A stretch of 64,000 bases of DNA from Bacteroidales bacterium (GTDB taxonomy: Bacteria > Bacteroidota > Bacteroidia > Bacteroidales > UBA932): NCBI GenBank assembly GCA_017555965.1, contig JAFZFH010000116.1:1-64000 (forward strand). The letters run 5' to 3'. Below are positions 43,119 to 53,250 of this stretch, piece by piece (positions within the stretch are counted from its first letter, which is position 1; each line of letters opens with the position of its first letter). Below the pieces are notes generated by a model that worked only from the letters and a program-made list of their open reading frames with translations, searched no databases and was not told the DNA's origin. Position numbers and translations under genes: made by a program.

Positions 43119-44153
43119 TTACCAGAGAAAATATGACGGACTTTGGATGATAGGGAGCATTCCGTTTCCCTGCCATCCGACGTATCGTCGTGCCTTCAGG
43201 AGCCGGTGTGAGTTCTCGTAATAGTCCTTCTCGCCTGGAATGAGTGAGTTGATGCGGACCTTGTGGGATGCATGAATCATCTTTCCGTTGCCGATATAGA
43301 TTCCTACATGGGTTATCTTTTCCTTTGTAAGGAGAGTGCCGGGTGTTCCGAAGAAAACGAGGTCTCCAGGCTGCAGGCTCTTGATTCTTCTGGTCATCTC
43401 ACCATAGAATTTATCGGAATCAACGCCTATGTCATGGTTGCATTCCATGATGATTTCACGGCCGTAATTTACCTGCTGTGAGGCATTTCTTGGAAGGAGG
43501 TTGCCATTCATGAGGAAGGTGAGTCTCACCAGTCCGCTGCAGTCAAGTCCCTTGCTTGATGCTCCTCCCCAAAGGTATGGAGTGCCTTCGAACTGTAAGG
43601 CTGTATTTACGATGCTGTCTGCTGTAATCTGTTGTTTTACAGCCCATTCTGCAAATGGTGCAAGATCGCTGACAGGGGTCCATCCCTTTCTTCCGTCAGG
43701 CAACATCACCTCTGCCCATTTCTTCTTTACCGATGGTTTCGGCTTCTTTCCGTCAGTGTGGACGACCCTTAGCAGATTGCCCATCGACAGGTCTGAAAGT
43801 CTCTTTCCGTTCAGTGACGGCGAGGCGTATACGCCACTATGTTGAGCGGTGCAGATGTATTTCGGCGCGGCCTTGTATTCGTTGATCTGCTCTGAAGTCA
43901 TTTCGACAAGCCCGAGATTGGTGCACCATGCCGTATAGGGTTCAGGTGTAACTACCTGTCTCCAATATCCTTCCTCACCGATGATTTCGACTATAGTTCC
44001 CATCAATGCCTGTGTTTCAAGCGGTGATTCGTAATCTGGCTTGAGCCTCAGCATATTTTCCGAGAGGGTAGTTACGGCCATTCGCTTGGCCTGTCCGAAA
44101 GCAGTCGCTGCGACAGCAAGAATGCAGATCGCTGAAACGAGTATCTTCTTCAT
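43119..44153 (-). CDS. C40 (NlpC/P60) peptidase with SH3 domains
   Basis: This exported 344-residue cell-wall peptidase is probably a gamma-D-glutamyl-diamino acid endopeptidase for muropeptides. Start ATG 44153 gives the signal peptide KKILVSAICILAVAATAFG; upstream extension is not supported. SH3b-like segments fill about residues 30-200 (TLSENMLRLKPDYESPLETQ, HSGVYASPSLNGKRLSDLS). The NlpC/P60 domain has catalytic Cys in SKGLDCSGLVRLTF and His in KITHVGIYIGNGKMIHASH. It converges on trmB with two bases between. Confidence 0.92.
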   Translation of the reverse strand: MKKILVSAICILAVAATAFGQAKRMAVTTLSENMLRLKPDYESPLETQALMGTIVEIIGEEGYWRQVVTPEPYTAWCTNLGLVEMTSEQINEYKAAPKYICTAQHSGVYASPSLNGKRLSDLSMGNLLRVVHTDGKKPKPSVKKKWAEVMLPDGRKGWTPVSDLAPFAEWAVKQQITADSIVNTALQFEGTPYLWGGASSKGLDCSGLVRLTFLMNGNLLPRNASQQVNYGREIIMECNHDIGVDSDKFYGEMTRRIKSLQPGDLVFFGTPGTLLTKEKITHVGIYIGNGKMIHASHKVRINSLIPGEKDYYENSHRLLKARRYVGWQGNGMLPIIQSPSYFLW

Positions 44154-44166
44154 TTTATGACGGTTC

Positions 44167-45135
44167 TTAGTTGTCTGATGATTCAAGAAGTCTTCCCTGC
44201 CATGTCTGGCGTTCTTCAAGACGCTTGTCCAGCAGGCGGATGAGTTCGACATTGCGGATGAGTCCCCAAGGAGTCTCGTTTACAAAGCGAGGGGGAACCT
44301 CTCCGACAAAGCGTTCGATATGGATGTTAGGGTTCAGCCTTTCCAGGATGTCTGTGAAGAAATCAAGGTATTCGTCAAGACTGAATCTCTCAAAATCCTG
44401 AGGACATTCCGCATATTCCTGTTCCATGCGTGTGCCCTTGACGATCTGCAGCTGGTGGAACTTTACGGAACGTATAGGAAGGTCGTTTATCTTGTCACAG
44501 GCATCCAGCATCATCTGTCTGGTCTCTCCGGGGAGCCCCAGGATGAGATGAATTCCCACATCGATACCTCGTTCTGCCGTCATCCTTACAGCGCGGCGGG
44601 CGGTTTCAAAGTCGTGGCCTCTGTTGATTCTGACAAGAGTCTCGTCATAGCAGGATTCGATCCCGTATTCGACTATGACTACGTGTTTCTTTGCAAGTTC
44701 CGCGAGGTAGTCGAGCTTTTCCTCGTCAACGCAGTCGGGGCGGGTGCCTATGACGATTCCTACGACCTGCGGATGGCTCAGGGCTTCTTCATAAAGCTGC
44801 TTGAGGCGCTCCAGAGGTGCATAGGTGTTGGAATATGCCTGGAAATATGCAAGATAATGTTCAGTAGTCCTGTAGCGGACCTTGTGGAATTCTATTCCCT
44901 CGTCCATCTGCTGATACAGGCTTTTTCCTGATGTGCTGTAGGAAGGATGGAAGGCTGCATTGTCACAGTATGTGCATCCTCCGCGTCCGACCTTGCCGTC
45001 GCGGTTCGGACATGTGAAACCTGCATCCAGAACTATCTTCTGCAGACGTTCGCCGTATTTCCTTTTGAAATAACCGACGAATGAATTGTATCTTTTCCCC
45101 TCAGGGAAGACATATTTCTGAAAATCCTGTGACAT
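44167..45135 (-). CDS. TIGR01212 family radical SAM protein (YhcC-like)
   Basis: This 322-residue radical SAM protein of the YhcC family has an unassigned reaction. The cluster motif is CPNRDGKVGRGGCTYCDNAAF (about residues 37-57), a long CX13CX2C spacing typical of TIGR01212. Downstream are GTRPDCVDEEKLDYL, YGIESCYDETLVRINRGHD and LILGLPGETRQMML. ATG 45135 is preferred; the TTG nine bases upstream lies inside the -7 element, so the transcript may be leaderless. It is followed 13 bases on by the NlpC/P60 gene. Confidence 0.9.
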   Translation of the reverse strand: MSQDFQKYVFPEGKRYNSFVGYFKRKYGERLQKIVLDAGFTCPNRDGKVGRGGCTYCDNAAFHPSYSTSGKSLYQQMDEGIEFHKVRYRTTEHYLAYFQAYSNTYAPLERLKQLYEEALSHPQVVGIVIGTRPDCVDEEKLDYLAELAKKHVVIVEYGIESCYDETLVRINRGHDFETARRAVRMTAERGIDVGIHLILGLPGETRQMMLDACDKINDLPIRSVKFHQLQIVKGTRMEQEYAECPQDFERFSLDEYLDFFTDILERLNPNIHIERFVGEVPPRFVNETPWGLIRNVELIRLLDKRLEERQTWQGRLLESSDN

Positions 45136-45141
45136 ACCTCG

Positions 45142-45149
45142 CAAATTTA
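45142..45149 (-). promoter_or_regulatory. -7 promoter element of the radical SAM gene
   Basis: The minus strand reads TAAATTTG and ends six bases before ATG 45135, consistent with a leaderless or near-leaderless message. Confidence 0.55.
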
Positions 45150-45182
45150 GGCATTATTTCCCATTTTGTTCGGGAAAAATGA

Positions 45183-46678
<1,496 letters not shown>

Positions 46679-46679
<1 letters not shown>

Positions 46680-47539
46680 TGACAAGACTGCTTAGTATCA
46701 TAGCAATATTTGGGATCGTCCTGCCGGCATTGTCGTCTTGCAGGGCGATTTCCAACTTTCTACGTAACGATGAGGTCGTTGCAGAGGTAGGGGCCGACAG
46801 GCTTTACCGCAGCGATCTTGATCTTTTGATGCCTAAGGGTATCTCTGTGGATGATAGTGTACGTATTTCCAGACAGTATATAAATCTTTGGGCTTCAGAC
46901 AAGATTTATCTGGCGATAGCGGAGGAGCAGCTTTCGAAGACTGAGAAGGATGTCACAAAGGAACTGGAGGAATATCGTACATCCTTGCTTAAGTATCGTT
47001 ACGAACAGCTTTATGTGAATGAGAGACTTGATACAGCTGTGTCCGATGCCGGAATAGAAGAATACTATGATGCTCACAAGGAAGGTTTCAGACTTGACAG
47101 ACCCCTTGTAAAGGCTCGTTTTCTTCGCATATACACTGATTCTCCAATGTTGGAGACAATCAGGAAAAAGATGGATTCGTCAGATCCATATGAACTTATG
47201 GAGGCAGACAGCCTGGCATTCTCTTCAGCTATCATGTTCACTACGTGGAAGGATGAGTGGCAGGATATCATAGTCCTGGCAAGAGAGTTTGGTGTGACAT
47301 ATGATTCTGTGCTTGGAATGTCCAGGAAAGGATGGATAAGACAGGACGATACGACAGGGGTGACGAATCTTGCATATCTCTCTGAGATGATCCCTTTGGG
47401 AGAGTATGCGCCTATCGACTATATGTCGGACAGAATCAGGGATATAATAATCAGTGCGCGAAAACAGGCTCTGATTTCCGCTTTGGAACAGGATTTGCTG
47501 AATGATGCGCGCGAAAACGGAAAATTTGTAATTTATTAG
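46679..47539 (+). CDS. SurA N-domain-like lipoprotein, no PPIase domain
   Basis: This 286-residue predicted lipoprotein has lipobox LPALSSC (lipid Cys at about residue 21). The chain resembles the helical N- and C-terminal chaperone portions of SurA/PpiC proteins: NDEVVAEVGADRLYRSDLD, IEEYYDAHKEGFRL and the C-terminal SARKQALISALEQDLLNDARENGKF. It lacks a recognisable parvulin domain between them. It sits directly upstream of a two-domain SurA-like isomerase and downstream of guaB. I infer an outer-membrane-protein chaperone. Confidence 0.7.
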
Positions 47540-47542
47540 AAT

Positions 47543-48928
47543 ATGAGGCATATCTTGAAAGGTGTGGCTGTCTGTTTGTTTGCAGCCGCTTCGTTAAACG
47601 CTTCCGCTCAGAAATATCAGGGTGGAATAGTTGACAAGACGATTGCAGTTATCGGTAATGAGGTCATCATGATTTCAGATGTTGAAGCCGAGGCTCAGAT
47701 GAGACAGTACAATTACGGAATGCAGTCTGACAGAAAGGCGAGATGTGAGATTCTTGAGAACATGATGGCGATGAAGCTCTTCCTCATGCAGGCAAGAGTC
47801 GATTCACTTGTCCTGAACAACGATATGGTTGAGAGTGAGCTTTCCAATAGAGTGGATATGCTCAAGACCAATCTTGGAGGTGAGGATGCTGTCGAAAAGG
47901 AGTTTGGAAAGCCTATTTACAAACTCCGTCAGGAGTGGCGTGCAGATCTCGAGAATCAGACCCTTACTCAACAGATGCAGCAGGAGATTGCACGCAATGT
48001 GCCGGAATTGACTCCTTATGATGTGCAGAAATATGTGGATTCTGCTGATCCTGAGGACCTTCCTGTGGTACCTATCAAGTATCAGCTGAGTCAGATCTGT
48101 ATATATCCGGACCGTGAAGCTGCTAATATTGCAGTTAAGGAAAGACTTCTTGCAATCCGCGAGCGTATTATCAACGGCGAGAAGTTCTCAACACTTGCAC
48201 GTCTGTATTCGCAGGACCCGGGCAGTTCCCGTAAGGGTGGTGAGCTTGGAATGGCTTCCAAGTCAATCTTCTGGCCAGTGTTCTCAGATGCAGCAATGTC
48301 GCTTAAGCCGGGCATCGTGTCGCAGATTGTAGAGACTCCGGACGGTTTCCATATCATTGAGGTACTGGAGAAGAAGGGTGATATGTTCAATGCTCGTCAC
48401 ATCCTTCTTAAGCCTGAATATACTGCAGATGACAGAAACAAGGCATTTCATGTTCTTGACAGTCTCAAGACAGAGCTCAACAATGAAGCTGTAACTTTTG
48501 AGCTTGCTGCAAGATTCTATTCGGAAGATCCTTCAACCAGAACGAATGGTGGTCAGATGGCGGATCCTAATACCGGTTCGTCATATTTTGAGATTGACCA
48601 GCTCAAGCCGCAGGACTATGCTGCCATCAGAGATCTGAAGGAAGGTGAGATCTCTGAGCCGGTTGAGTCTCTTGACAATGAGGGAAGAGACGGAAATACT
48701 GTCTATAAGATCATCAAGGTGGATAAGATTCTTCCATCACACCCTGCCACATTCCAGAATGACTATCCTCTGCTTCTTGAGAATGCGAGGTATGAACTTC
48801 AGAATGAGGCAATTGATGATTTCATCAAATCAAAAATTGAGACTACATACATTGTGATTGACCCTATGTTCGAAGATTGCGTCTTCGAGCGTGAGGGATG
48901 GTATGCTAAATTCCGTAAGACCGAATAA
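47543..48928 (+). CDS. surA: SurA-like peptidylprolyl isomerase
   Basis: This periplasmic chaperone/isomerase for outer membrane proteins is 461 residues with a signal peptide (AVCLFAAASLNASA). The SurA N-domain starts at VDKTIAVIGNEVIMISDVEAEAQ. Two parvulin domains are visible: the first around YQLSQICIYPDREAAN to FHIIEVLEKKG, with FSTLARLYSQDPGSSRKGGELG, and the second from FNARHILLKPEYTADDRN, with FELAARFYSEDPSTRTNGGQM. The QLSQI/ARHIL openings and the DPS/GG motifs are the standard parvulin signatures. It is in an operon with another SurA-like lipoprotein and an OstA-like protein. Confidence 0.93.
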   Translation: MRHILKGVAVCLFAAASLNASAQKYQGGIVDKTIAVIGNEVIMISDVEAEAQMRQYNYGMQSDRKARCEILENMMAMKLFLMQARVDSLVLNNDMVESELSNRVDMLKTNLGGEDAVEKEFGKPIYKLRQEWRADLENQTLTQQMQQEIARNVPELTPYDVQKYVDSADPEDLPVVPIKYQLSQICIYPDREAANIAVKERLLAIRERIINGEKFSTLARLYSQDPGSSRKGGELGMASKSIFWPVFSDAAMSLKPGIVSQIVETPDGFHIIEVLEKKGDMFNARHILLKPEYTADDRNKAFHVLDSLKTELNNEAVTFELAARFYSEDPSTRTNGGQMADPNTGSSYFEIDQLKPQDYAAIRDLKEGEISEPVESLDNEGRDGNTVYKIIKVDKILPSHPATFQNDYPLLLENARYELQNEAIDDFIKSKIETTYIVIDPMFEDCVFEREGWYAKFRKTE

Positions 48929-48942
48929 TCTGAACTTATTTG

Positions 48943-51492
48943 ATGAAGAGGCTGTTCTGTACACTTATTGTATTGCTTGTAAGTCTGTCCGTTTTTGCTC
49001 AGAACCAGGAGGAAGAGCAGAAGGATAGTCTTATATGGCTTATGAGTGCTAAGTCCGCCAAGCTGGTAGATGCTGAAGGCGGTCGATACAGAAAGGTCGT
49101 CGGTCCTGCAAGGTTCCTTCATAATGGAACCTTTCTTTTGTGTGATACCGCACTGTGGAATCTTGAGACAAAGATCATTGATGCCTGGGGTAATGTGAGC
49201 ATTCTTCAGGAAGAGACAGTGCTTACAAGTGATAATCTTAAGTATCTTATCGATGAGGATCTGGCACAGTTCCGTGGTTCTGTGGTCCAGCTTACTGACA
49301 AGGATCACAACACCTTGCGAACAAGATATCTTGACTATAATACGAAGGACTCTGTAGCAGTGTTCAACAACGGCGGAGCCATGCGAGACAAGGATGGTCA
49401 GATAATAGAGAGTCGCAAAGGCACATATGAGTCGAAGATAAAGACATTCACATTCGATACGGATGTGAATATGTTCACGGACTCCATCTTTGTCAAGACG
49501 ACCTCTCTTGTATATCAGTCAGACCTCAATCTTGCGACCTTCGGTGCGGGAACAAACGCATGGCAGGATGACAACATGCTGTCGTCCGAAAAAGGTTGGT
49601 ATGACCGTGATAAAGAACTCTTTCTGTTTCATGATAAAGTGCACGTGATGACTCCTGATCAGGAGGGATGGTGCGACAGTCTGTATTTCAGCAGGACTAC
49701 TCAGGATGTTGATATGCTCGGCCATGCGCAGATGAGTGATACCACAAGAAATGTCTTCTCGCTCGCCGGTCGCATCCAGTATCAGGATTCGCTTGCAAAG
49801 GTTACGTTTACACGTAAGCCGGCTGTGATAACTCAGACAGAAGAACAGGACGGTTCGATCGACACTGTGTATCTTGGTGCTGAAAAGCTGGTTTATTATA
49901 CTGTCAGAAGGTGCGATATAGACTCTACTGTCGTAGAGGCTTCCAGGAAGCGTCTCAGTGATCTGGATGTGGATCCGGTAGGTTCGTTCAGGAAGAGTGC
50001 TGCTGAGTCTGCAGCAAAGGCTGCTGAAGAGGCTGCTATGAATGATCCTAACTATCGCGCCAAGATGGCTGCGGAGGGCCTTAAAAAGGATGACCGTTCT
50101 TCACTGAAGGCTCCAGCTGCACCGCAGTTGCAGATGGGTGATGTTGCCATGAACAACGTTGAGGACACACTTTCTGTTGTCCCTTCAACGAATCTTGCTG
50201 TTGCGGATTCTCTTGATGTTCCTGCGTCTGTTGAAATCGAACAGCCGGATACGACGAAGATCGGTTTTCTTGAAGCACAGCACAATGTAAGGATATATAA
50301 GAAGAATATGCAGGTAGTCTGCGACTCTCTGCTTTATTCAGACCTTGATTCGCTGGCTCGTCTTTTCAAGGAGCCGATCATATGGCAGGAAATCAGAAGA
50401 CAATACACTGCGGACAGTATAACAGTGGTCATCCGAGACGCGGCCATGGAGAAGGCCAGCTTGATGTCAAATTCCTTTATAACCATTCAGGAGGATTCGC
50501 TTCTTTTTGATCAGATCAGGGCGACTGAAATGCTTGCATTCTTTGATGATAAGGGAGGATTGAAGAGGTTTGATGCTCTTGGAGGAGCGTCTGCTCTGTT
50601 TTTTATTGAAGAGAATCAGGCTTTGGCAACAGTAAACAAGACTGATTCAAAGATGCTCTCCGCCATATTTAAAGATGGAAACATCGAAAGGATCTATTAT
50701 TATGACTCGCCAAAGAATGACGGTTACCCTATAGTGCAGCTTTCTGAAGATGACAAGCTTCTCAAGGGATTCAACTGGCAGCCAGACAAGCGTCCTGCAA
50801 ACCGTAATGCGGTGACACCACTTTCTCTTCGTCCTAGCGAAAGACGTTCATATTCTGAAAGACCTAAGGCTACTTTCAGACAGACTGATATTTATTTCCC
50901 TGGCTATATGAATGATGTCTATCGTCAGATGGAAGTGAGGGATTCGCTTCGTGCAGTACGTGAGCGCGAGGAGCAGGCTGCTGAGGTTCAGGTTACGGAC
51001 ACCATTAAGTTATCAGCACCTTTGACTGATACCCTTTTGGTCAAGGATTCTCCTATAAGACCGGATCGTCTGGTAAAGACTGATTCATTGGTGGTTTCCG
51101 ACAGTATGGCTGTAACGATGGCAGATAGCGTTGACGTTTCTGTGGCTGTGACTGAAGAAGTGGTTGCTGAATTATCTCCGGAGGAGCAGGCAGCGGCGGA
51201 GAAAGCACGCTTGAAAGCGGAGAGAGATCGTGTCAAGGAGGAGAAGGCTCGTGTGAAGGCAGAGAAGATGGCTGCTAAAGAGGCCGAGCGCGAAGCTCGA
51301 TGGGCGGAGCTTGATAAACGTGATGCTGAAAAGGCCGCGGCCAAGGAGGAAAAGCGTCTTGAGAAGGAGCGAAAACGCAAGATAAAGGCACTGGAAGATG
51401 CTGAGCGTCAGGCTGATAAGGATGCTGCTGCTCTTGAGAAGTATCGTAAGAAGTACGAGAAGAAAAAGGCTCGGAAATCTTCTAAGAAATAA
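48943..51492 (+). CDS. OstA/LptA-like protein with charged C-terminal tail
   Basis: This exported 849-residue protein (signal peptide RLFCTLIVLLVSLSVFA; ATG 48943, not the TTG before it) carries OstA/LptA-type beta-jellyroll repeats, as in proteins that bridge LPS across the periplasm. Repeat units include LLCDTALWNLETKIIDAWGNV, KGTYESKIKTFTFDTDVNMF and GWYDRDKELFLFHDKVHV, with a second OstA block at about 440-590. After about residue 590 comes a low-complexity region, and the last ~110 residues are almost entirely Lys/Glu/Ala/Arg, TolA-like helix. There is no LptD barrel. Bacteroidota OstA-like proteins commonly sit between surA and mutL genes, as here. Confidence 0.85.
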   Translation: MKRLFCTLIVLLVSLSVFAQNQEEEQKDSLIWLMSAKSAKLVDAEGGRYRKVVGPARFLHNGTFLLCDTALWNLETKIIDAWGNVSILQEETVLTSDNLKYLIDEDLAQFRGSVVQLTDKDHNTLRTRYLDYNTKDSVAVFNNGGAMRDKDGQIIESRKGTYESKIKTFTFDTDVNMFTDSIFVKTTSLVYQSDLNLATFGAGTNAWQDDNMLSSEKGWYDRDKELFLFHDKVHVMTPDQEGWCDSLYFSRTTQDVDMLGHAQMSDTTRNVFSLAGRIQYQDSLAKVTFTRKPAVITQTEEQDGSIDTVYLGAEKLVYYTVRRCDIDSTVVEASRKRLSDLDVDPVGSFRKSAAESAAKAAEEAAMNDPNYRAKMAAEGLKKDDRSSLKAPAAPQLQMGDVAMNNVEDTLSVVPSTNLAVADSLDVPASVEIEQPDTTKIGFLEAQHNVRIYKKNMQVVCDSLLYSDLDSLARLFKEPIIWQEIRRQYTADSITVVIRDAAMEKASLMSNSFITIQEDSLLFDQIRATEMLAFFDDKGGLKRFDALGGASALFFIEENQALATVNKTDSKMLSAIFKDGNIERIYYYDSPKNDGYPIVQLSEDDKLLKGFNWQPDKRPANRNAVTPLSLRPSERRSYSERPKATFRQTDIYFPGYMNDVYRQMEVRDSLRAVREREEQAAEVQVTDTIKLSAPLTDTLLVKDSPIRPDRLVKTDSLVVSDSMAVTMADSVDVSVAVTEEVVAELSPEEQAAAEKARLKAERDRVKEEKARVKAEKMAAKEAEREARWAELDKRDAEKAAAKEEKRLEKERKRKIKALEDAERQADKDAAALEKYRKKYEKKKARKSSKK

Positions 51493-51574
51493 ACAAAACA
51501 ATCCCCGACTGTGGCTCGCTTCGCGGAAGCTTAGGTAAATGCTTCGCTCGCGCACAGTCGGGGATTGTTTTGTT
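51492..51574. terminator. Large palindrome after OstA-like gene
   Basis: A perfect 22-bp inverted repeat has arms at 51492-51513 and 51553-51574 (core AATCCCCGACTGTG / CACAGTCGGGGATT). They enclose 39 bases containing repeated CGCTTCGC-type sequence. It overlaps the last base of the OstA-like gene's stop and lies between it and the convergent tRNA genes. It can act as a bidirectional terminator, though the T-tract is broken (GATTGTTTTGTTG). It may also be a dispersed palindromic element. Confidence 0.6.
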
Positions 51575-51669
51575 GTGCCCTCGAGATATATCGGGACCCA
51601 GGATGTTTCAGTAGCCGCGTGGCGCCAATACATACAAAAAAAAGCACAGCTTTCTGCTATGCTTTCTTG

Positions 51670-51743
51670 TAGCGGGACCCAGGATTGAACTGGGGACCTC
51701 ATGATTATGAATCATGCGCTCTAACCAGCTGAGCTATCCCGCC
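51670..51743 (-). tRNA. tRNA-Met (CAT), elongator type
   Basis: This 74-nt cloverleaf has acceptor GGCGGGA/TCCCGCT with a G-T closing pair at 1-72 and discriminator A. The anticodon stem CATGA/TCATG encloses loop TTCATAA, with anticodon CAT. The T-arm is CAGTTCAATCCTG. The start GGCGGGATAGCTCAG is not initiator-like. A CAT anticodon could also be the lysidine-modified tRNA-Ile2; sequence alone leaves this open. CCA is not encoded. Confidence 0.85.
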
Positions 51744-51762
51744 ATCATGTTTTAGAACTTTG

Positions 51763-51833
51763 TTGAGATAGAAGGACTCGAACCCTCACTGACAGAGCCA
51801 GAATCTGTAGTGCTACCATTACACCATATCTCA
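51763..51833 (-). tRNA. tRNA-Gln (CTG)
   Basis: This 71-nt cloverleaf has acceptor TGAGATA/TATCTCA with the T-A first pair typical of tRNA-Gln, D-arm TGGTGTAATGGTAGCA, and anticodon stem ACAGA/TCTGT around TTCTGGC (anticodon CTG). The T-arm is GGGTTCGAGTCCT. It lies 19 bases upstream of tRNA-Met on the same strand, so the two are probably one transcript. Confidence 0.93.
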
Positions 51834-51861
51834 ATATTGGTCTCCCTTTATTTTGGGACTG

Positions 51862-51869
51862 CAAAGGTA
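51862..51869 (-). promoter_or_regulatory. -7 promoter element of the tRNA pair
   Basis: The minus strand reads TACCTTTG (TAnnTTTG), 28 bases before the first base of tRNA-Gln. The 51870-51985 stretch between here and the deformylase stop is AT-rich and holds no other feature I recognise. Confidence 0.6.
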
Positions 51870-51985
51870 CAAATGTTTTCTCAAAATGCAAAACTTTTTG
51901 CGAAAAAAAATATCATAAAATGCGCAAAAATGTCTGGATTTGTGCTTTTGGCCTGAAAAAAGCCCCTCAAAGGACCAAAAATCCG

Positions 51986-52597
51986 TTATAATCTGTCGAT
52001 ATAGAGGATTCCGTCCAGGTGATCGATTTCGTGCTGGAAGATGACAGCGGTGAATCCGCTTATGGTTTCCTGCACAGTCTTGATGCCGAGGACCTTTCCT
52101 GCCTCTTTCTCGACGGCGTCATATTCGATGACAATTTCTGTCGAGCGCATTACTTCGCCTCTTCGCTCCGGGACTGAAAGGCAGCCCTCAGCTCCAAGTG
52201 CCAATGAATCAGAAGCCAAGACAATACTGATGTTAGGATATACCTCGAACGGCTCTCCCTCCTTGTCGAATCTCTGTACCGCTACAACCCTTCGGTTAAG
52301 TCCGACCTGTGGTCCTGCTATTCCTACTCCGTCCTGTGACGGGTGTGTCACAGTTGCGACCATGAGTGAGCAGAGTGTCGCATATTCTTCTGACTTCAAT
52401 GCTTCGGCTGACAGATTCTGTGACGGCATTCGCAATTCTGCGTGATCAGCCGGGTCCTCTATTGTAAGGACGCGCATTATGCCGTTGTCAGCACCTTGCT
52501 GAATCAGCGCAATTTCTTCTTTTGAAAAAGTCTTCTGTCCGGCGCAGCCCAATAAGCACAGGGCGGCAGCTGTTGTTGAAATGAACTTTCTGAACAT
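51986..52597 (-). CDS. Peptide deformylase-like lipoprotein
   Basis: This 203-residue peptide deformylase has all three metal-site motifs intact: GVGIAGPQVG (motif 1), EGCLSVPE (motif 2, with the metal Cys) and QHEIDHLDG (motif 3, HExxH). Unusually, it begins with a lipoprotein signal, FISTTAAALCLLGCAG, with a predicted lipid Cys at residue 18, and a ~30-residue linker before the enzyme domain. A normal cytoplasmic deformylase starts directly with the domain. It would thus act in the periplasm, on formylated peptides not made there. The housekeeping def must lie elsewhere. It is downstream of ispF by three bases. Confidence 0.88.
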   Translation of the reverse strand: MFRKFISTTAAALCLLGCAGQKTFSKEEIALIQQGADNGIMRVLTIEDPADHAELRMPSQNLSAEALKSEEYATLCSLMVATVTHPSQDGVGIAGPQVGLNRRVVAVQRFDKEGEPFEVYPNISIVLASDSLALGAEGCLSVPERRGEVMRSTEIVIEYDAVEKEAGKVLGIKTVQETISGFTAVIFQHEIDHLDGILYIDRL

Positions 52598-52600
52598 GGC

Positions 52601-53101
52601 TTAGTCGCAATCGCTTGTGTTTTCATTGCGTCCGAGGAGGACCACTGCATATACCTCGCATCCTTCGCTACGTCCCACGAATCCGAGTTTCTCGGTTGTA
52701 GTAGCCTTTACGGATACTCTGGATACAGGAACTTCCATGAGCTTTGCAAGACATTCGCGCATCGGCACGATGTAAGGAGCAAGCTTAGGACGCTGCATCG
52801 CTATAGTGATGTCTGCATTGATCACATACCAGCCCTCCTTCCATATGAGGTCCATCACGCGTTCCAGAAGAATCTTGCTGTCGATTCCCTTGAATTCGTC
52901 GGATGTGTCAGGGAAATGTTTTCCGATATCTCCCAGAGCAAGTGCTCCAAGCAGAGCGTCATTCAATGCGTGGATTGCCACGTCGCCGTCTGAATGTGCG
53001 ATGCATCCGAGCGGACTCTCGATCTGTACTCCTCCGAGCCATAAAGGCAATCCGGGTGCGAGTGCATGCACGTCATATCCGTTTCCTATTCTGATGTTCA
53101 T
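52601..53101 (-). CDS. ispF: 2-C-methyl-D-erythritol 2,4-cyclodiphosphate synthase
   Basis: IspF is an MEP-pathway enzyme that closes the cyclodiphosphate ring in isoprenoid synthesis. The 166 residues contain the zinc motif GYDVHAL (D10, H12), SDGDVAIHALNDALLGA with the third ligand His, the GDIGKHFPDTSDEFKGIDS segment, and the C-terminal VSVKATTTEKLGFVGRSEG. It is a standalone IspF, not fused to IspD. The leader holds a GTCAT hairpin repeat (53130-53155). The deformylase gene follows three bases after its stop. Confidence 0.96.
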   Translation of the reverse strand: MNIRIGNGYDVHALAPGLPLWLGGVQIESPLGCIAHSDGDVAIHALNDALLGALALGDIGKHFPDTSDEFKGIDSKILLERVMDLIWKEGWYVINADITIAMQRPKLAPYIVPMRECLAKLMEVPVSRVSVKATTTEKLGFVGRSEGCEVYAVVLLGRNENTSDCD

Positions 53102-53129
53102 GATATCTTTGTTTTATATTATCTGATGA

Positions 53130-53155
53130 AGATCCTTCACTTCGTTCAGGATGAC
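53130..53155 (-). repeat. GTCAT-hairpin repeat, copy 2 (ispF leader)
   Basis: On the minus strand this reads GTCATCCTGAAC then GAAGTGAAGGATCT. The stem ATCCT/AGGAT is flanked by conserved GTCAT and ATCT. It differs from copy 3 at two positions only, and those two bases pair with each other. Confidence 0.65.
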
Positions 53156-53160
53156 AATGG

Positions 53161-53168
53161 CAAATGTA
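53161..53168 (-). promoter_or_regulatory. -7 promoter element of ispF
   Basis: The minus strand reads TACATTTG, 59 bases before the ispF ATG. The leader therefore contains the whole GTCAT repeat. Confidence 0.55.
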
Positions 53169-53180
53169 AATAAAAAACCG

Positions 53181-53188
53181 TAAATTTG
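53181..53188 (+). promoter_or_regulatory. -7 promoter element of the mutL operon
   Basis: TAAATTTG lies upstream of the small membrane protein, divergent from ispF. Confidence 0.55.
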
Positions 53189-53250
53189 CTCGTTATAGTA
53201 TAATGTACCATTGGCATTTTGGAAACAAAAATGCATTAGATATAGATGAT

